A DNA stretch of 64,000 nt from SLRI01 sp942491185 (GCA_942491185.1 CALOAB010000008.1:100823-164822); one strand, 5' to 3'. Positions 1 through 9,607 are shown, counted from the stretch's first letter. Numbers and translations: made by a program. The notes: generated from the sequence alone by a model not told the origin.

Positions 1-71
1 ACACCGTGCTCAGCCTCGGCTACATCTATTACTTCGTGCTTGCCGACAAGCGCACCGAGAAGGAGAGCTGA
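1..71 (+). CDS. Sugar ABC transporter permease, C-terminal end (partial)
   Basis: An open frame enters from the left edge and ends at TGA 69-71. It encodes the last 22 residues of a protein, a hydrophobic stretch (GYIYYFVLADKR) followed by a charged tail. That is how MalF/UgpA-type inner-membrane permeases usually end. A MalG-type permease and an ATPase follow only 3 and 19 bases apart, so this is most likely the first permease of a binding-protein-dependent carbohydrate importer. Too little is present to name a substrate. Confidence 0.6.
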   Translation, partial: TVLSLGYIYYFVLADKRTEKES

Positions 72-74
72 GCC

Positions 75-983
75 ATGGCGACGCTCTCCCCACGCACCGA
101 TGATCGCCGCCGCGAGGCCGTGATGATCGGCCGGCCGCCGAGCCTCCTGGACGAGCTGCTCAACCGCTTCGGCCGGGTGATCCTGATCGGCCTGCCGCTC
201 GCCTTCCTCGTCATCTGGACGATGGTGCCGCTGCTCTGGGCGTTGCTGGCATCGCTCAAGGACCCGCTCGAGATCTACGAATCCACCACGTTTCTGCCGC
301 GCGATCCGTCGCTCAAGGCGTATTGGACCGTGCTCGGCATGGACGGGTTCGGCAAGTGGATGTTCAACACCATCCTGGTCACGGTCGTGGCCACCATCGT
401 GCCCTTGGCGTTGAGCATCATCGCGGCCTACGGCTTCGCCCGCTATCTCTTCCGCTTTCGCCATTTGCTGCTCTTGGCCTACCTGATCCCGCGGATCATC
501 CCGCGGGTCAGCCTGATCGTGCCCTTGAACGACCTCATGACCGATCTCGGGCTGATCAACACCTATTGGGTGCTGTTTCTCACCTACATCGCCAGCGCCG
601 TGCCGCTCGCCACCTGGATCCTCGTCGGCTTCTTCAAGGCCGTGCCCAAGGAGATCGAGGAATCGGCGACCATCGACGGGGCCAACATGTGGAAGCGCCT
701 GCGCTACGTGATCCTGCCGATCGCTTGGCCTGGCGTCGTGACCGCGGCCGTGCTCTGCATCCGCGAGGGCTGGAACGAGTTCTCCTTCGTCCTCGCACTC
801 GTCACCGAGACCGGCATGCGCACGCTGCCTTACGCGCTCTACATGCTCAAGGACTCGATGGGGGTGCAGGATTACGCCGTCTACAACGCGTTCACGATGC
901 TGACCGTGCTGCCGCTGCTCGTCGTCTATCTGCTGCTCGAGCGACGCGTCGTCGACAGCATCGTCTCGGGCGCCGTCAAATAG
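75..983 (+). CDS. Carbohydrate ABC transporter permease, MalG/UgpE type
   Basis: This 302-residue inner-membrane protein has about six hydrophobic segments. Near residues 190-215 it has the EAA loop typical of BPD transporter permeases (PKEIEESATIDGANMWKRL), which docks on the ATPase. Length and the C-terminal layout fit the MalG-like second permease. It starts 3 bases after the preceding permease stop and is followed by the ATPase gene, so the three form an operon. The solute-binding protein would lie upstream of the window. A following transketolase hints at a sugar or polyol substrate, but that is only context. Confidence 0.9.
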   Translation: MATLSPRTDDRRREAVMIGRPPSLLDELLNRFGRVILIGLPLAFLVIWTMVPLLWALLASLKDPLEIYESTTFLPRDPSLKAYWTVLGMDGFGKWMFNTILVTVVATIVPLALSIIAAYGFARYLFRFRHLLLLAYLIPRIIPRVSLIVPLNDLMTDLGLINTYWVLFLTYIASAVPLATWILVGFFKAVPKEIEESATIDGANMWKRLRYVILPIAWPGVVTAAVLCIREGWNEFSFVLALVTETGMRTLPYALYMLKDSMGVQDYAVYNAFTMLTVLPLLVVYLLLERRVVDSIVSGAVK

Positions 984-1002
984 CGACTTTTGGGGAAGGC
1001 CG

Positions 1003-2088
1003 ATGGCCGAAGGCTACGTCGAATACCAGGGGCTGAAGAAGAATTTCGGGCCGGTGCCGATCCTGCACGGCATCGACCTGAAGATCGAGGAAGGCGCGTT
1101 CGTCGTCCTGGTCGGCCCGTCCGGTTGCGGCAAGTCCACGCTCTTGCGCATGACCGCCGGGCTGGAATCGATCACCGAGGGCGACATCAGCATCGCCGGC
1201 CGGGTGGTCAACCGCGTGCATGCCAGCGACCGCGGCATCGCCATGGTCTTCCAGTCTTATGCGCTCTACCCGCACATGTCGGTGAACGAGAACCTCGCCT
1301 TCAGCCTGAAGATGCGCAAGACGCCCATGGAGCGGATTGTCGAAGCGATCAAGGGTGCCGCCGGCGTGCTCAAGCTCTCGCCGCTGCTCGAGCGGCTGCC
1401 GGCCCAGCTCTCCGGCGGCCAGCGCCAGCGCGTCGCCATGGGCCGGGCGCTCGTGCGCGAGCCCGCGGTCTTCCTCTTCGACGAGCCCCTCTCCAACCTC
1501 GACGCCAAGCTCCGGGTCGAGATGCGCGCCGAGATCAAGGCGCTGCACCAGCGGCTCGACACCACGACCATCTACGTCACCCACGACCAGATCGAGGCCA
1601 TGACCATGGCCGACACCGTCGTCGTCATGCATGACGGGCGGATCGAGCAGGTGGGCGCCCCGCTCGAGATCTACGACCGGCCGGAGAACCTGTTCGTCGC
1701 CGATTTCCTCGGCTCCCCGGCGATGAACCTGCTCGACGGCACCGTCGTGGCGACCGATTCCAGCGACACGCCGCTCGCCGTCGAGGTGGCACCGGGCGTG
1801 CTGCTGCCGCTGCCGGCCGGCACGTCGGTCGAGCCCGGCCGTTCGGTGGTCTACGGCATCCGGCCCGAGCACGTGACGCTGACCTCGGCCGAGACCGGCC
1901 AGCCGGTCACCTTGACCCTGGTCGAGCCCGCCGGCTGGGAGACCCATCTCCACGCCGATCTGGCCGAGCACAATCTGCGCATCCTCTCGGTCGACAGGGT
2001 CGGCGCCCGACCGGGCGACCAGGTCGGCATCCAGATCGTCACCGATCGCGTCCACCTCTTCGACCGCCAGACCGGGCGTCGGGTCTAG
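1003..2088 (+). CDS. ABC transporter ATP-binding protein, MalK/UgpC type
   Basis: This 361-residue ATPase powers the importer encoded just upstream. Walker A is GPSGCGKST at about residue 41, the signature is LSGGQRQR, Walker B is VFLFDEPLSNLD and the switch histidine is in YVTHDQIEAMT. The C-terminal third carries the OB-fold (TOBE) regulatory region (YGIRPEHVTL), which marks the MalK/UgpC subfamily of sugar and glycerol-phosphate importers. It lies 19 bases after the permease stop in the same operon. Substrate cannot be told from sequence. Confidence 0.93.
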   Translation: MAEGYVEYQGLKKNFGPVPILHGIDLKIEEGAFVVLVGPSGCGKSTLLRMTAGLESITEGDISIAGRVVNRVHASDRGIAMVFQSYALYPHMSVNENLAFSLKMRKTPMERIVEAIKGAAGVLKLSPLLERLPAQLSGGQRQRVAMGRALVREPAVFLFDEPLSNLDAKLRVEMRAEIKALHQRLDTTTIYVTHDQIEAMTMADTVVVMHDGRIEQVGAPLEIYDRPENLFVADFLGSPAMNLLDGTVVATDSSDTPLAVEVAPGVLLPLPAGTSVEPGRSVVYGIRPEHVTLTSAETGQPVTLTLVEPAGWETHLHADLAEHNLRILSVDRVGARPGDQVGIQIVTDRVHLFDRQTGRRV

Positions 2089-2133
2089 CCGCTACCCTTC
2101 CCTTCGCCATCGACCGTCCCCTGGAGACCACTC

Positions 2134-4138
2134 ATGCCCCGCAGCCTGGCCGCGGCACCCTCGCCGCTGGCGCTCGCCAACGCCATCCGCGCCCTCACCA
2201 TGGACGCCATCGAGCAGGCCCAGTCCGGCCATGCGGGCCTGCCGCTCGGCATGGCGGATGCCGCGGTGGCCCTCTTCGGCACCAGCCTGGTCTTCGATCC
2301 GGACGCCCCCGAGTGGCCCGACCGCGACCGCTTCGTGCTGTCTGCCGGCCACGGCTCGATGCTCCTCTACAGCGTCCTGCATCTCACCGGCTATCCGGGC
2401 TTCGGCATGGCAACGCTCCGCGCCTTCAGGCAATGGGAGTCGCTGGCCGCCGGCCATCCCGAGGTCGACCAGGCGCACGGCATCGAGACCACCACCGGCC
2501 CGCTCGGCCAAGGCATCGCCACCGCCGTCGGCATGGCGCTCGCCGAGCGGATCATGGCGGCCCGCTTCGGCCCCGACCTGGTCGACCACCACACTTATGT
2601 CGTCTGCAGCGACGGCGACCTCATGGAAGGCATCAGCCACGAGGCCGCATCGCTCGCCGGCCACCTCCGCCTCGCCAAGCTGATCGTCCTCTACGACGAC
2701 AACGACATCACCATCGACGGCCCGGCCGACCTGGCGCTCAGCGACGACGCCACCAAGCGCTTCGACTCCTACGGCTGGCGGGTCGAGCTCATCGACGGCC
2801 ACGACGTCGAGGCCATGACGGCGGCCCTGCAGCGGGCACGGGAGAGCGACCGCCCGACCCTGCTCCGCCTCAAGACGGTGATCGGCCGCTTCCTGCCGAC
2901 CAAAGAGGGCAAGGCATCGGCCCATGCCGGCGTGCTGGGCGACGCCGAGGTGGCCGGCGCCAAGGCGGCGATGGACTGGCCCCACCCGCCCTTCACCGTG
3001 CCCGCCGACATCAAGCAGGCCTGGGAAGCCTTCGCCGAGGCCGGCAAGACCGCCCATGCCGCCTGGCAGCAGCGGCTCGCCGCAGCCGACCCCGCCCGCC
3101 GCGCCGCCTTTGCAGCGGCACTCGACGGCGGCCTGCCCACCAACCTCGCCGACCTCGTCACCGAGGCCAAAAAGTGGCTGCTGGCCGAGCAGCGCGTCGA
3201 GGCAACCCGCTTCGCCTCCGGCCACGTCCTCGAGCGCCTGGTCCCGGCGATCCCCTCGCTCATCGGCGGCTCGGGCGACCTCACCCCCGCCAACAACACC
3301 CAGACCGCCGAGCGCCAGGCCATCACCGCCGGCAACTACGCCGGCGGCTACCTCCACTACGGCGCCCGCGAGCACGGCATGGCCGCCATCATGAACGGCA
3401 TGGCCCTGCACCGGGGCCTCATCCCCTTCGCCGGCACCTTCCTCGTCTTCACCGACTACGCCCGCCCCGCCATCCGCCTCGCCGCCCTGATGCGCCAGCG
3501 CGTCATCCACGTCATGACCCACGATTCCATCGGCCTCGGCGAGGACGGCCCGACCCACCAGCCCATCGAGCATCTGGCAGCCCTGCGCGCCATCCCCAAC
3601 CTCCGCCTCTTCCGCCCGGCCGACGCCATCGAGGTGGCCGAGTGCTGGGAGCTGGCACTCCGCCACACCACCGGCCCCTCGATCATCGCGCTCAGCCGCC
3701 ACCCCGTCCCCCTCGTCCGCGACGACGCCACCAGCGACAACCGCTCGGCCAAAGGCGCCTACATCCTCGCCGACTCCAGCGCCCCGCACCGCGTCACCAT
3801 CCTCGCCACCGGCGCCGAGGTCGGCCTCGCCACTGGCCGCCCGCGACCAGCTCGAGCAGGACGGCATCGGCACCCGCGTCGTCTCCATGCCCTGCCTCGA
3901 GCTGTTCGAGGCCGAGGACGACGCCTACCAGTCGCACATCCTGGGCACCGCCCCCGTCATGATCGCCGTCGAGGCAGCCGCCCGCCAAGGCTGGGACCGC
4001 TATATCGGCCGCAACGGCACCTTCATCGGCATGACCACCTTCGGCGCCTCCGCCCCAGCCCCCACCCTGTTCGAGCAGTTCGGCATCACCGCCGAGCGCA
4101 TCACCGAAGCGGCACGGCAGCAGACGCGGACGAGATAG
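2134..4138 (+). CDS. tkt: Transketolase, interrupted by a single-base frameshift
   Basis: Transketolase moves two-carbon units between sugar phosphates in the pentose phosphate pathway using thiamine diphosphate. Near residues 155-190 the TPP motif runs from GDGDLMEGISHEAASL to the Asn of DNDITIDG. The central pyrimidine-binding region (HYGAREHGMAAIMNGMALH) and GLGEDGPTHQPIEHLA are intact. At about 3834-3836 one extra base breaks the frame, because LATAARDQLEQ is expected and LATGRPRPAR is read. The correct C-terminus continues in another frame to TAG 4136-4138. With that base removed the length (about 667 residues) is normal. This is either a sequence error or a recent knock-out; the rest shows no decay. 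Confidence 0.85.
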
Positions 4139-4147
4139 CGAGAAGAC

Positions 4148-4189
4148 AAGAACCGAGGAGGCTGGCCTCCTCGGGCTCCTCCGGTACTT
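4148..4189. repeat. 42-bp dispersed palindromic repeat, copy 1
   Basis: This 42-bp stretch is repeated exactly at 7511-7552. It contains a 9-bp stem (CCGAGGAGG / CCTCCTCGG) around a 4-base loop. It sits between the convergent ends of tkt and tctA, where it could act as a two-way transcription stop. Downstream, 4219-4234 is the reverse complement of a 16-bp sequence that follows copy 2, so the mobile unit may be composite. It resembles an intergenic REP-like element of this genome. Confidence 0.7.
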
Positions 4190-4222
4190 GGAGCCTGTTT
4201 GAGGGCTCTTGGTTGTCGTTCG

Positions 4223-5746
4223 TCAGCTTGCGCGCTCGGCCGCGGCTGCGTCGCTCTTTGCTCGGGCGCGGCGCTTGAGGGTGATCCAGACGGCGCCGGC
4301 GAGGAGGGCCAGGTTGATCGCCATGAGGACGGCCGCGACCGGGCGGTCGAGAAAGATCCAGTAGCCGTCCTGGGAGATCAAGAGTGAGCGGCGGAGATTG
4401 TTCTCGAGCAATGGCCCGAGGATGGTGCCGATGACGATGGGGGCGAGCGGGAAGTCGGCGGCGCGAAAGGCGATGCCGATCAGCCCGAAGCCCAGCATGA
4501 CCCAGAGATCGAAGACCGAGGCCTGGAGCGCGAAGGTGCCGATCGCGCACATCAGGAGCACGATGGGGATCAGGTGGACCTTGGGGATGCGCAGCACATA
4601 GACGAAGAGCGGGGTGGTGAGGATGCCGAGCACCAAGAGCGCCACGTTGGCGGCCAGGTAGACCATGAAGACGCCGCCGACGATCTCCGGCTGCTGCTCG
4701 AAGAGGGTGGGGCCGGGGAAGAAGCCCAGGATCAGCAGCGCGCCGATGAGCACGGCCGAAGACGCGTCGCCGGGGATGCCCAGCGCCAGGGAGGGCACCA
4801 GCGTACCGCCGACCGTGGCGTTGTTGGCGCTCTCGGTGGCGACCACGCCACCCTCGGCCCCTTCGCCGTAGCGCTCATCAGGGCTGCTCGCGGCCTTGGC
4901 CGCGGCATAAGCCGTGAACGAGCTGATCACCCCGCCGGCACCCGGCAGCGAGCCGAAGAAGGCGCCGATGGCGGACGAACGCAGCAGGTTCTTCCAATGC
5001 TTGAGCGTCAACAGCAGCGAGGAGAAGCTGGCGCGCACCAGCTTGATGTCGGGCTTGCCCGTCAGGCGCTCCTTGCCGACCATCTGGAAGGCCATCTCGG
5101 AGATGGCGAAGAGGCCGACGACAATGGCCACGATGTGGAAGCCGTTGAGCATGTGGTAGCTGTCGAAGGTGAAGCGGTAGCCGGTGGAGAACTCGTCCGT
5201 GCCGATGGTGGCGAGCGCCAGGCCGAAGCAGCCGGAGAGCAGCCCCTTGACGATGGAATCGCCGGAGATGACGGCAATCGCGATCAGGCCGGTGATGGCG
5301 AGGGCGGTGTATTCCGGTGGGGCAAAGCCGCTGGCGAAGTCGGCGAGCACCGGGGCCAGGATGATCAGCACGACGCCGCCGAAGAGGCCGCCCAGGGCCG
5401 AGGACGAAATCGCGATGCCGATGGCATCCCCGGCGCGGCCTTTTTGGGCCATGGGATAGCCGTCGAAGAGGGTGGCAGCGGCCAGTGGCGTGCCGGGTAT
5501 GCGGAGCAATATGGCCGAGATCGAGCCACCGCAGGAGCCGCCGACGAAGATCGCGATAAGCAGGCCCATGGCGGCGATGGGCGGCAGGCCGATGGCGACG
5601 GGCAAGAGCAGGATGATGCCCATCAAGGGGCCGAGGCCGGGGAGTGCGCCGACCAGGAGGCCGAACAGCACGCCAAAGAGCGTGAGGCTGATGGCGAGTG
5701 GCGTGAAGAACAGCTCGAAGCCGGCGCCGAGCGAGTCGATCAGCAT
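4223..5746 (-). CDS. tctA: Tripartite tricarboxylate transporter, large membrane subunit TctA
   Basis: This 507-residue integral membrane protein is the transport channel of a TTT-family uptake system for carboxylates such as citrate. It has the family's Gly/Pro-rich opening segment (GLLVGALPGLGPLMGI, about residues 30-45) and a matching second repeat motif (GSLPGAGGVISSFTAYA, about 265-280). About a dozen hydrophobic segments are present. It is last in a minus-strand tctC-tctB-tctA operon, 22 bases after tctB. The C-terminal codons and stop overlap a 16-bp sequence also found near the second 42-bp repeat. Confidence 0.93.
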   Translation of the reverse strand: MLIDSLGAGFELFFTPLAISLTLFGVLFGLLVGALPGLGPLMGIILLLPVAIGLPPIAAMGLLIAIFVGGSCGGSISAILLRIPGTPLAAATLFDGYPMAQKGRAGDAIGIAISSSALGGLFGGVVLIILAPVLADFASGFAPPEYTALAITGLIAIAVISGDSIVKGLLSGCFGLALATIGTDEFSTGYRFTFDSYHMLNGFHIVAIVVGLFAISEMAFQMVGKERLTGKPDIKLVRASFSSLLLTLKHWKNLLRSSAIGAFFGSLPGAGGVISSFTAYAAAKAASSPDERYGEGAEGGVVATESANNATVGGTLVPSLALGIPGDASSAVLIGALLILGFFPGPTLFEQQPEIVGGVFMVYLAANVALLVLGILTTPLFVYVLRIPKVHLIPIVLLMCAIGTFALQASVFDLWVMLGFGLIGIAFRAADFPLAPIVIGTILGPLLENNLRRSLLISQDGYWIFLDRPVAAVLMAINLALLAGAVWITLKRRARAKSDAAAAERAS

Positions 5747-5768
5747 CTCTGGCGACCCGGACCCACGG

Positions 5769-6257
5769 CTACCAAGGGATGTTCAAGGCGAACATGCCGC
5801 CGGGCAGCACGATCTTGAGGAAGACCTCGAACATGAAGGCCAGCAGGAGCGAGACCCCGAGGCTGACCAGGATGATCTCCAGCGGACGCCGGAGGCCGCC
5901 CAGGATCATCACGGCCATCAGCATGAGCGGGGTCGCGATGTGGTAGCCGAGCGTGCCGAGTGCTGCCAGGTAGACGGCGAAGATGACCAGGAGGAGGGCG
6001 GGCCGGCGAAGGTCGGCGAAGGACAGGCCCTCATTGGCGCCTGGCTGGCCGAGCAGCCGGTTGAAGATCACCAGGACGACGAGCAGGCAGCCCATCAGGA
6101 TCGCGACCGAGCGGGGGTAGGCGGCGGCGTTGTCGTACGGGCCGCCGGTGGCGATCCCCTGCTCGGTCATGGACGTGGCGATCTGCTGGAAGACCGTCGC
6201 GATCAAGGCCAGGAAGAAGGCGATGACCAGCCATTCGGCGTGCTTCTTGGTCAACAT
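5769..6257 (-). CDS. tctB: Tripartite tricarboxylate transporter, small membrane subunit TctB
   Basis: This 162-residue protein has four predicted membrane segments, starting at residue 9 after MLTKKHAEW. TctB subunits are small four-helix proteins of this size that assemble with TctA. The gene lies between tctC and tctA with short gaps, the usual order of the operon. The assignment rests mainly on topology and position, since TctB sequences are poorly conserved. Confidence 0.85.
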   Translation of the reverse strand: MLTKKHAEWLVIAFFLALIATVFQQIATSMTEQGIATGGPYDNAAAYPRSVAILMGCLLVVLVIFNRLLGQPGANEGLSFADLRRPALLLVIFAVYLAALGTLGYHIATPLMLMAVMILGGLRRPLEIILVSLGVSLLLAFMFEVFLKIVLPGGMFALNIPW

Positions 6258-6290
6258 CGCTTCGGTATCCAGCGGTGGGCTTGCGGGCCG

Positions 6291-7283
6291 CTAGCGGAGC
6301 TTGGCGAGCTCGGCTTCTTCCCAGGCAAGGGCGTTGCCCATGGCCTCGAGCTGGCCGGCGACGGGGCCGACGATCTCGTCATACTGGTCGGAAGTGTAGT
6401 CCAAGGGCACGAAGCCGATCGCGGCGATCTGCTCGCGCACGTCCTCGCGCGCCATGGCCGCTGCCATCGCGTCACGCAGGATCTCGACCCGGTCTTCGGG
6501 CGTGTCGGGATGCACCAGCCACCAGTTCCAGCCCATAGGCGCCAGGCCCTGGAGGCCGAGATCGATGTCGAGGTCGGTGATGCTCGGCGCGCCGTCGAAC
6601 GAGGCCTTGGAGCCGGGCAGCTCGGAGAGCACGAGCAGAATGTCGAAGCCTTCCTTGTCGGGCAGGTAGCCGCCGATATTGACGAAGGCGAAGTCGAGCA
6701 CGCCGGCCTTGAGGTCTTTCCTGGCGTCGGCGTCGGTCTTGTAGGGGATGTTCTGGGCGACCACGCCATAGGACTGCAGCACCTTGGCGATGACCATGTG
6801 CGGCAGCGTGTTGCGGGAGCCGGACGAGTAGCGGAGCTTGCCCGGATTGGCCTGGCCGTATTCCATCATCTCCTCGAAATCAGCCCAGCGATCCTCGTCC
6901 TTGCGGACACCGATCGAGAACGCGTTGGAGACGCCGGCATGCAGCGGCGTGAAGTCCTCATACGTCCAATCAGCATTGCCGAGCACCGGCTGCAGCACCA
7001 AAGGCGCGACGTAGCCGTCGATGATGGAGTAGCCGTCGGCCGGCTTGGCCATCGCTGTCTGGAAGGCCTTGGTGCCGGCGGCACCCGGGGTCGAGACGAC
7101 GGTGATCGAGACGCCCAGCTCCTCGCCCATGGCCTTGGCCATGATCTGGCTCACCGACATCGCCGCACCCGCGGTCCACGGATAGACGTTCTCGATGGTG
7201 CGCTCGGGAAACTCGGCTTTGGCCGGGGCGGCGCCCAGCAGCAGCGCCGCCAGCACCGGCGCCAACATCAATCGTCGTACCAT
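6291..7283 (-). CDS. tctC: Tripartite tricarboxylate transporter substrate-binding protein TctC
   Basis: This 330-residue periplasmic binding protein starts with a clear Sec signal peptide (MVRRLMLAPVLAALLLGAAPAKA). The mature part follows the Bug/TctC pattern: FPERTIENVYPWTAGAAMSV near the N-terminus, then VVSTPGAAGTKAFQ, and a central hinge region with YSSGSRNTLPHMV. It is first in the operon and would capture a carboxylate for TctAB. Substrate cannot be inferred, as this family binds many organic acids. Confidence 0.9.
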   Translation of the reverse strand: MVRRLMLAPVLAALLLGAAPAKAEFPERTIENVYPWTAGAAMSVSQIMAKAMGEELGVSITVVSTPGAAGTKAFQTAMAKPADGYSIIDGYVAPLVLQPVLGNADWTYEDFTPLHAGVSNAFSIGVRKDEDRWADFEEMMEYGQANPGKLRYSSGSRNTLPHMVIAKVLQSYGVVAQNIPYKTDADARKDLKAGVLDFAFVNIGGYLPDKEGFDILLVLSELPGSKASFDGAPSITDLDIDLGLQGLAPMGWNWWLVHPDTPEDRVEILRDAMAAAMAREDVREQIAAIGFVPLDYTSDQYDEIVGPVAGQLEAMGNALAWEEAELAKLR

Positions 7284-7609
7284 GCCATTACTCCCTGATC
7301 ATTTTGCTTGTTTTTTGCATTGCCGGCTCGGCTTGCTGAACCCGAGACTACGGGCAGCCGAGGCGACTTTCCAGGCGTTTCTGCTTAGCTCAATGTGCGG
7401 TTGCGATGTACGCCGGCTTCGACCCCGCCAACGAACCCCGGACGACGAACGACGGAAGCTCGACGCCTGAGCACCCCGCGACCGGCACGGAGGAGACAGC
7501 AAGAAAAGCTAAGAACCGAGGAGGCTGGCCTCCTCGGGCTCCTCCGGTACTTTGCTGTGGCAGAGGCCGGACGCGCAAGCTGACGAACCACGCCGGACTT
7601 GATGATCGC
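7284..7609. other. Intergenic region upstream of tctC, no gene seen
   Basis: Short open frames on both strands here have no recognisable protein character. The stretch holds the second copy of the 42-bp repeat and a short GACGAACGA sequence resembling the units of the array at 10.4 kb. The tctC promoter should lie in its left part, but I could not pick a convincing one. Confidence 0.5.
7511..7552. repeat. 42-bp dispersed palindromic repeat, copy 2
   Basis: This is identical to 4148-4189 over 42 bases, with the same 9-bp stem and 4-base loop. Twenty bases beyond it, 7572-7587 (CGCGCAAGCTGACGAA) matches 4219-4234 in inverted orientation. It lies just past the 3' end of the minus-strand TPR gene, a position suited to ending its transcript. 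Confidence 0.7.
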
Positions 7610-9147
7610 CTACCGATCGAGCTCGGCCAACCGCTCTTCGAGCGCCCCCGGCATCCACGCATCCCGCGGCGCCAGCCGCCCCGACCCGGCCAACGCCTGT
7701 GCGATCGCCAACGCCGCTTCGAGGTTCACCCGCGCCGTCGCCTGATCTTGCGACGCCGTCGCGAACTCGCTGAGCTTCACATGGCTGACGAGCAGATCCC
7801 GCGCCCATCCGGCATTGCCCGGATCGCGCGCCGCCAGATCACGGCAAATCCTCAGGCTCTCCTCGAAGGCCACGAGCGCCGCCGGCAGATCGCCCTGCGC
7901 CACCCGAACGTCGCCCACCTTGTTGAGGCTCACCGAGACGTCGCGCGCCCACCCGGCATTGCCCGGATCGCGCGACGCCAGATCGCGGGCAATCTCCAGC
8001 CCTTCCTCGTAGGGCACGAGCGCCGCCGGCAGCTCGCCCTGCGCCACCCGAACGTCGCCCACCTTGGTGAGGCTCACCGAGACGTCGCGCGCCCACCCGG
8101 CATTGCCCGGATCGCGCACCGCCAGATCGCGGCGAATCCTCAGGCTCTCCTCGAACGCCACGAGCGCTCCCGGCAGATCGCCCTGCGCCACCCGCACCTC
8201 GCCGATCCGGTCAAGGCTCACCGAGACGTCGCGCGCCCACCCGGCATTGCCCGGATCGCGCGACGCCAGATCGCGGCGAATCGCCAGCCCTTCCTCGTAG
8301 GCCAAGAGCGCCGCCGGCAGATCGCCCTGCGCCCGCCGCACGTCGCCAATCCGCTCCAGGCTCACCGAGACGTCGCGCGCCCACCCGGCATTGCCCGGAT
8401 CGCGCGACGCCAGATCGCGAAAACTGGCCAGCCCTTCCTCGTAGGCCTGCAGCGCCGCCGGCAGATCGCCCCGCGCCACCCGAACGTCGCCGATCCGATC
8501 CAGGCTGACCGAGACGTCGCGCGCCCAGCCGGCATTGCCCGGATCGCGCGACGCCAGATCGCGGGCAATATCTAGTCCTCGCTCGTAAACCGCCAGCGCC
8601 GCCGCAAGATCGCCCTGCGAAACCCGAACGTCGCCGATCTTCTTCAGGCTCACCGATACGTCGCGCTCCCATCCGGCATTCCTCGGATCGCGTGACGCCA
8701 GATCATGGGCAATGTCGAGTCCTCGCTCGTAGGCCGCCAGCGCTCCCGACAGATCACCTTGCGCCACCCGAACGTCCCCGATCCCAGACTCACCGATATG
8801 TCGCGCTGCCATTGAGCGTTCGCAGGGTCGCGGGCGGACAGGGCCTCGCTTAACTTGAGGCCGGCGGTGTAGGCATTCAGCGCGCCCGTCAGATTGCCGA
8901 GCACCTTGTTTGCATCGCCGACCCTGTTCTGGCTGGCAGCTAGATCGCGTTGCCAGTCGTTGTTGTTAACATCGCTTGCGACCAACTCCTGGCCGAGCGC
9001 GAGACTGCGCTGGAAGAGTTCCAGCGCCTCATGCACTCTCCCGCTGGCCAAGCGAACGTCACCGAGTTGAGCCAGAGACCGAAGTTGTTCAGCAGTCCGA
9101 TTACTCTCATCACGCTGAGAGCGAGCCGGCGTGCTATCCGACGTCAT
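7610..9147 (-). CDS. Tetratricopeptide-repeat protein with tandem 48-residue units, frameshifted
   Basis: The protein is made almost entirely of TPR-like helical repeats for protein-protein binding. The C-terminal two thirds is a ladder of units close to 48 residues, each with SLxxIGDVRVAQGDL, a helix AALxAYEEGL, then LASRDPGNAGWARDV. The chosen start (ATG, complement of 9145-9147) follows a GGAGGT ribosome site at 7 bases. Near 8787 the repeat SLxxIGDV lacks four bases, which throws the frame; downstream repeats are intact. No enzymatic domain or signal peptide is visible. It lies downstream of two small ORFs on the same strand and may be the binding arm of that cassette. Function unknown. 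Confidence 0.7.
7795..8812 (-). repeat. Tandem 144-bp repeats inside the TPR gene
   Basis: Motifs such as the codons for DPGNAGWARDV recur about every 144 bases (for example near 7943, 8087, 8231, 8375 and 8519). That equals 48 codons per unit, with about seven units. Adjacent units are nearly the same at the DNA level, which suggests recent duplication and a tendency to gain or lose units by recombination or slippage. Such an array is also hard to assemble, so copy number here should be treated with care. Confidence 0.85.
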
Positions 9148-9206
9148 GGTCGACACCTCCGCGCGGACGGGCAATGAACCCGCTTTCGCGTCTAAGCCAT
9201 GATACC

Positions 9207-9563
9207 TCAGAACGCGATCTCTTCAGCCTTGGCCGCGGATTTTTCGGCTTCATCGAGTGAGCCGGCCTGAAGAGCGATCCCGCTTCTCTCCCGCCAATAC
9301 CGTGGATTCCGAGGCTCAATCGTGGTAAGCCGCCGCCATGCTTCCAGTGCTAAGGTCGTGTCCAAGTCTGCGGCCAAGCCCGCAACTCGCTCCCACGCCT
9401 TTACACATGCCTGTTCGAGGTCTTTTGCGTGGGATGAAAGCTCTCGAACAGCCGCAAGTGCGGCTTTCTGCGCCGTCGCCATTCCTTCAGGGTCACTGGT
9501 TTGATGACGTTCGGTGCTAATCTCTCGGGTAGTCGCGACGTCGCTTACCGACTCTCGCTGCAA
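9207..9563 (-). CDS. Small TPR-like ORF, possibly the 3' part of a frameshifted gene
   Basis: This open frame of 118 codons has only a TTG candidate start and no ribosome site. It is rich in Ala and Glu and ends with a TPR-like pair (LEAWRRLTTIEPRNPRYWRERSGIALQAGSLDEAEKSAAKAEE). The frame is open without a stop all the way back to 9650, where it meets the end of the 148-residue ORF at a -1 slippery site. It may therefore be the C-terminal half of that protein instead of a separate gene. If fused, the product would be about 292 residues. No family recognised. Confidence 0.5.
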   Translation of the reverse strand: MQRESVSDVATTREISTERHQTSDPEGMATAQKAALAAVRELSSHAKDLEQACVKAWERVAGLAADLDTTLALEAWRRLTTIEPRNPRYWRERSGIALQAGSLDEAEKSAAKAEEIAF

Positions 9564-9607
9564 GTAGAAGTTCTGCGGGCCCGCAGAAATGAAGTTGCCC
9601 GAGAACT

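Noticed and set aside
976..2055. Long minus-strand open frame opposite the MalK-type ATPase (and similar ones opposite tkt, ccoN, GH15 and ccoG)
   Set aside because: These are antisense shadows produced by high GC and codon bias. Their products are Asp/Gly/Arg/His-rich without domains, while the sense strand has clear family matches.
3828..3845. Transketolase frameshift as a recoding site
   Set aside because: There is no slippery heptamer or downstream stem in the right place, and transketolase is not known to use frameshifting. An ordinary indel is more likely.
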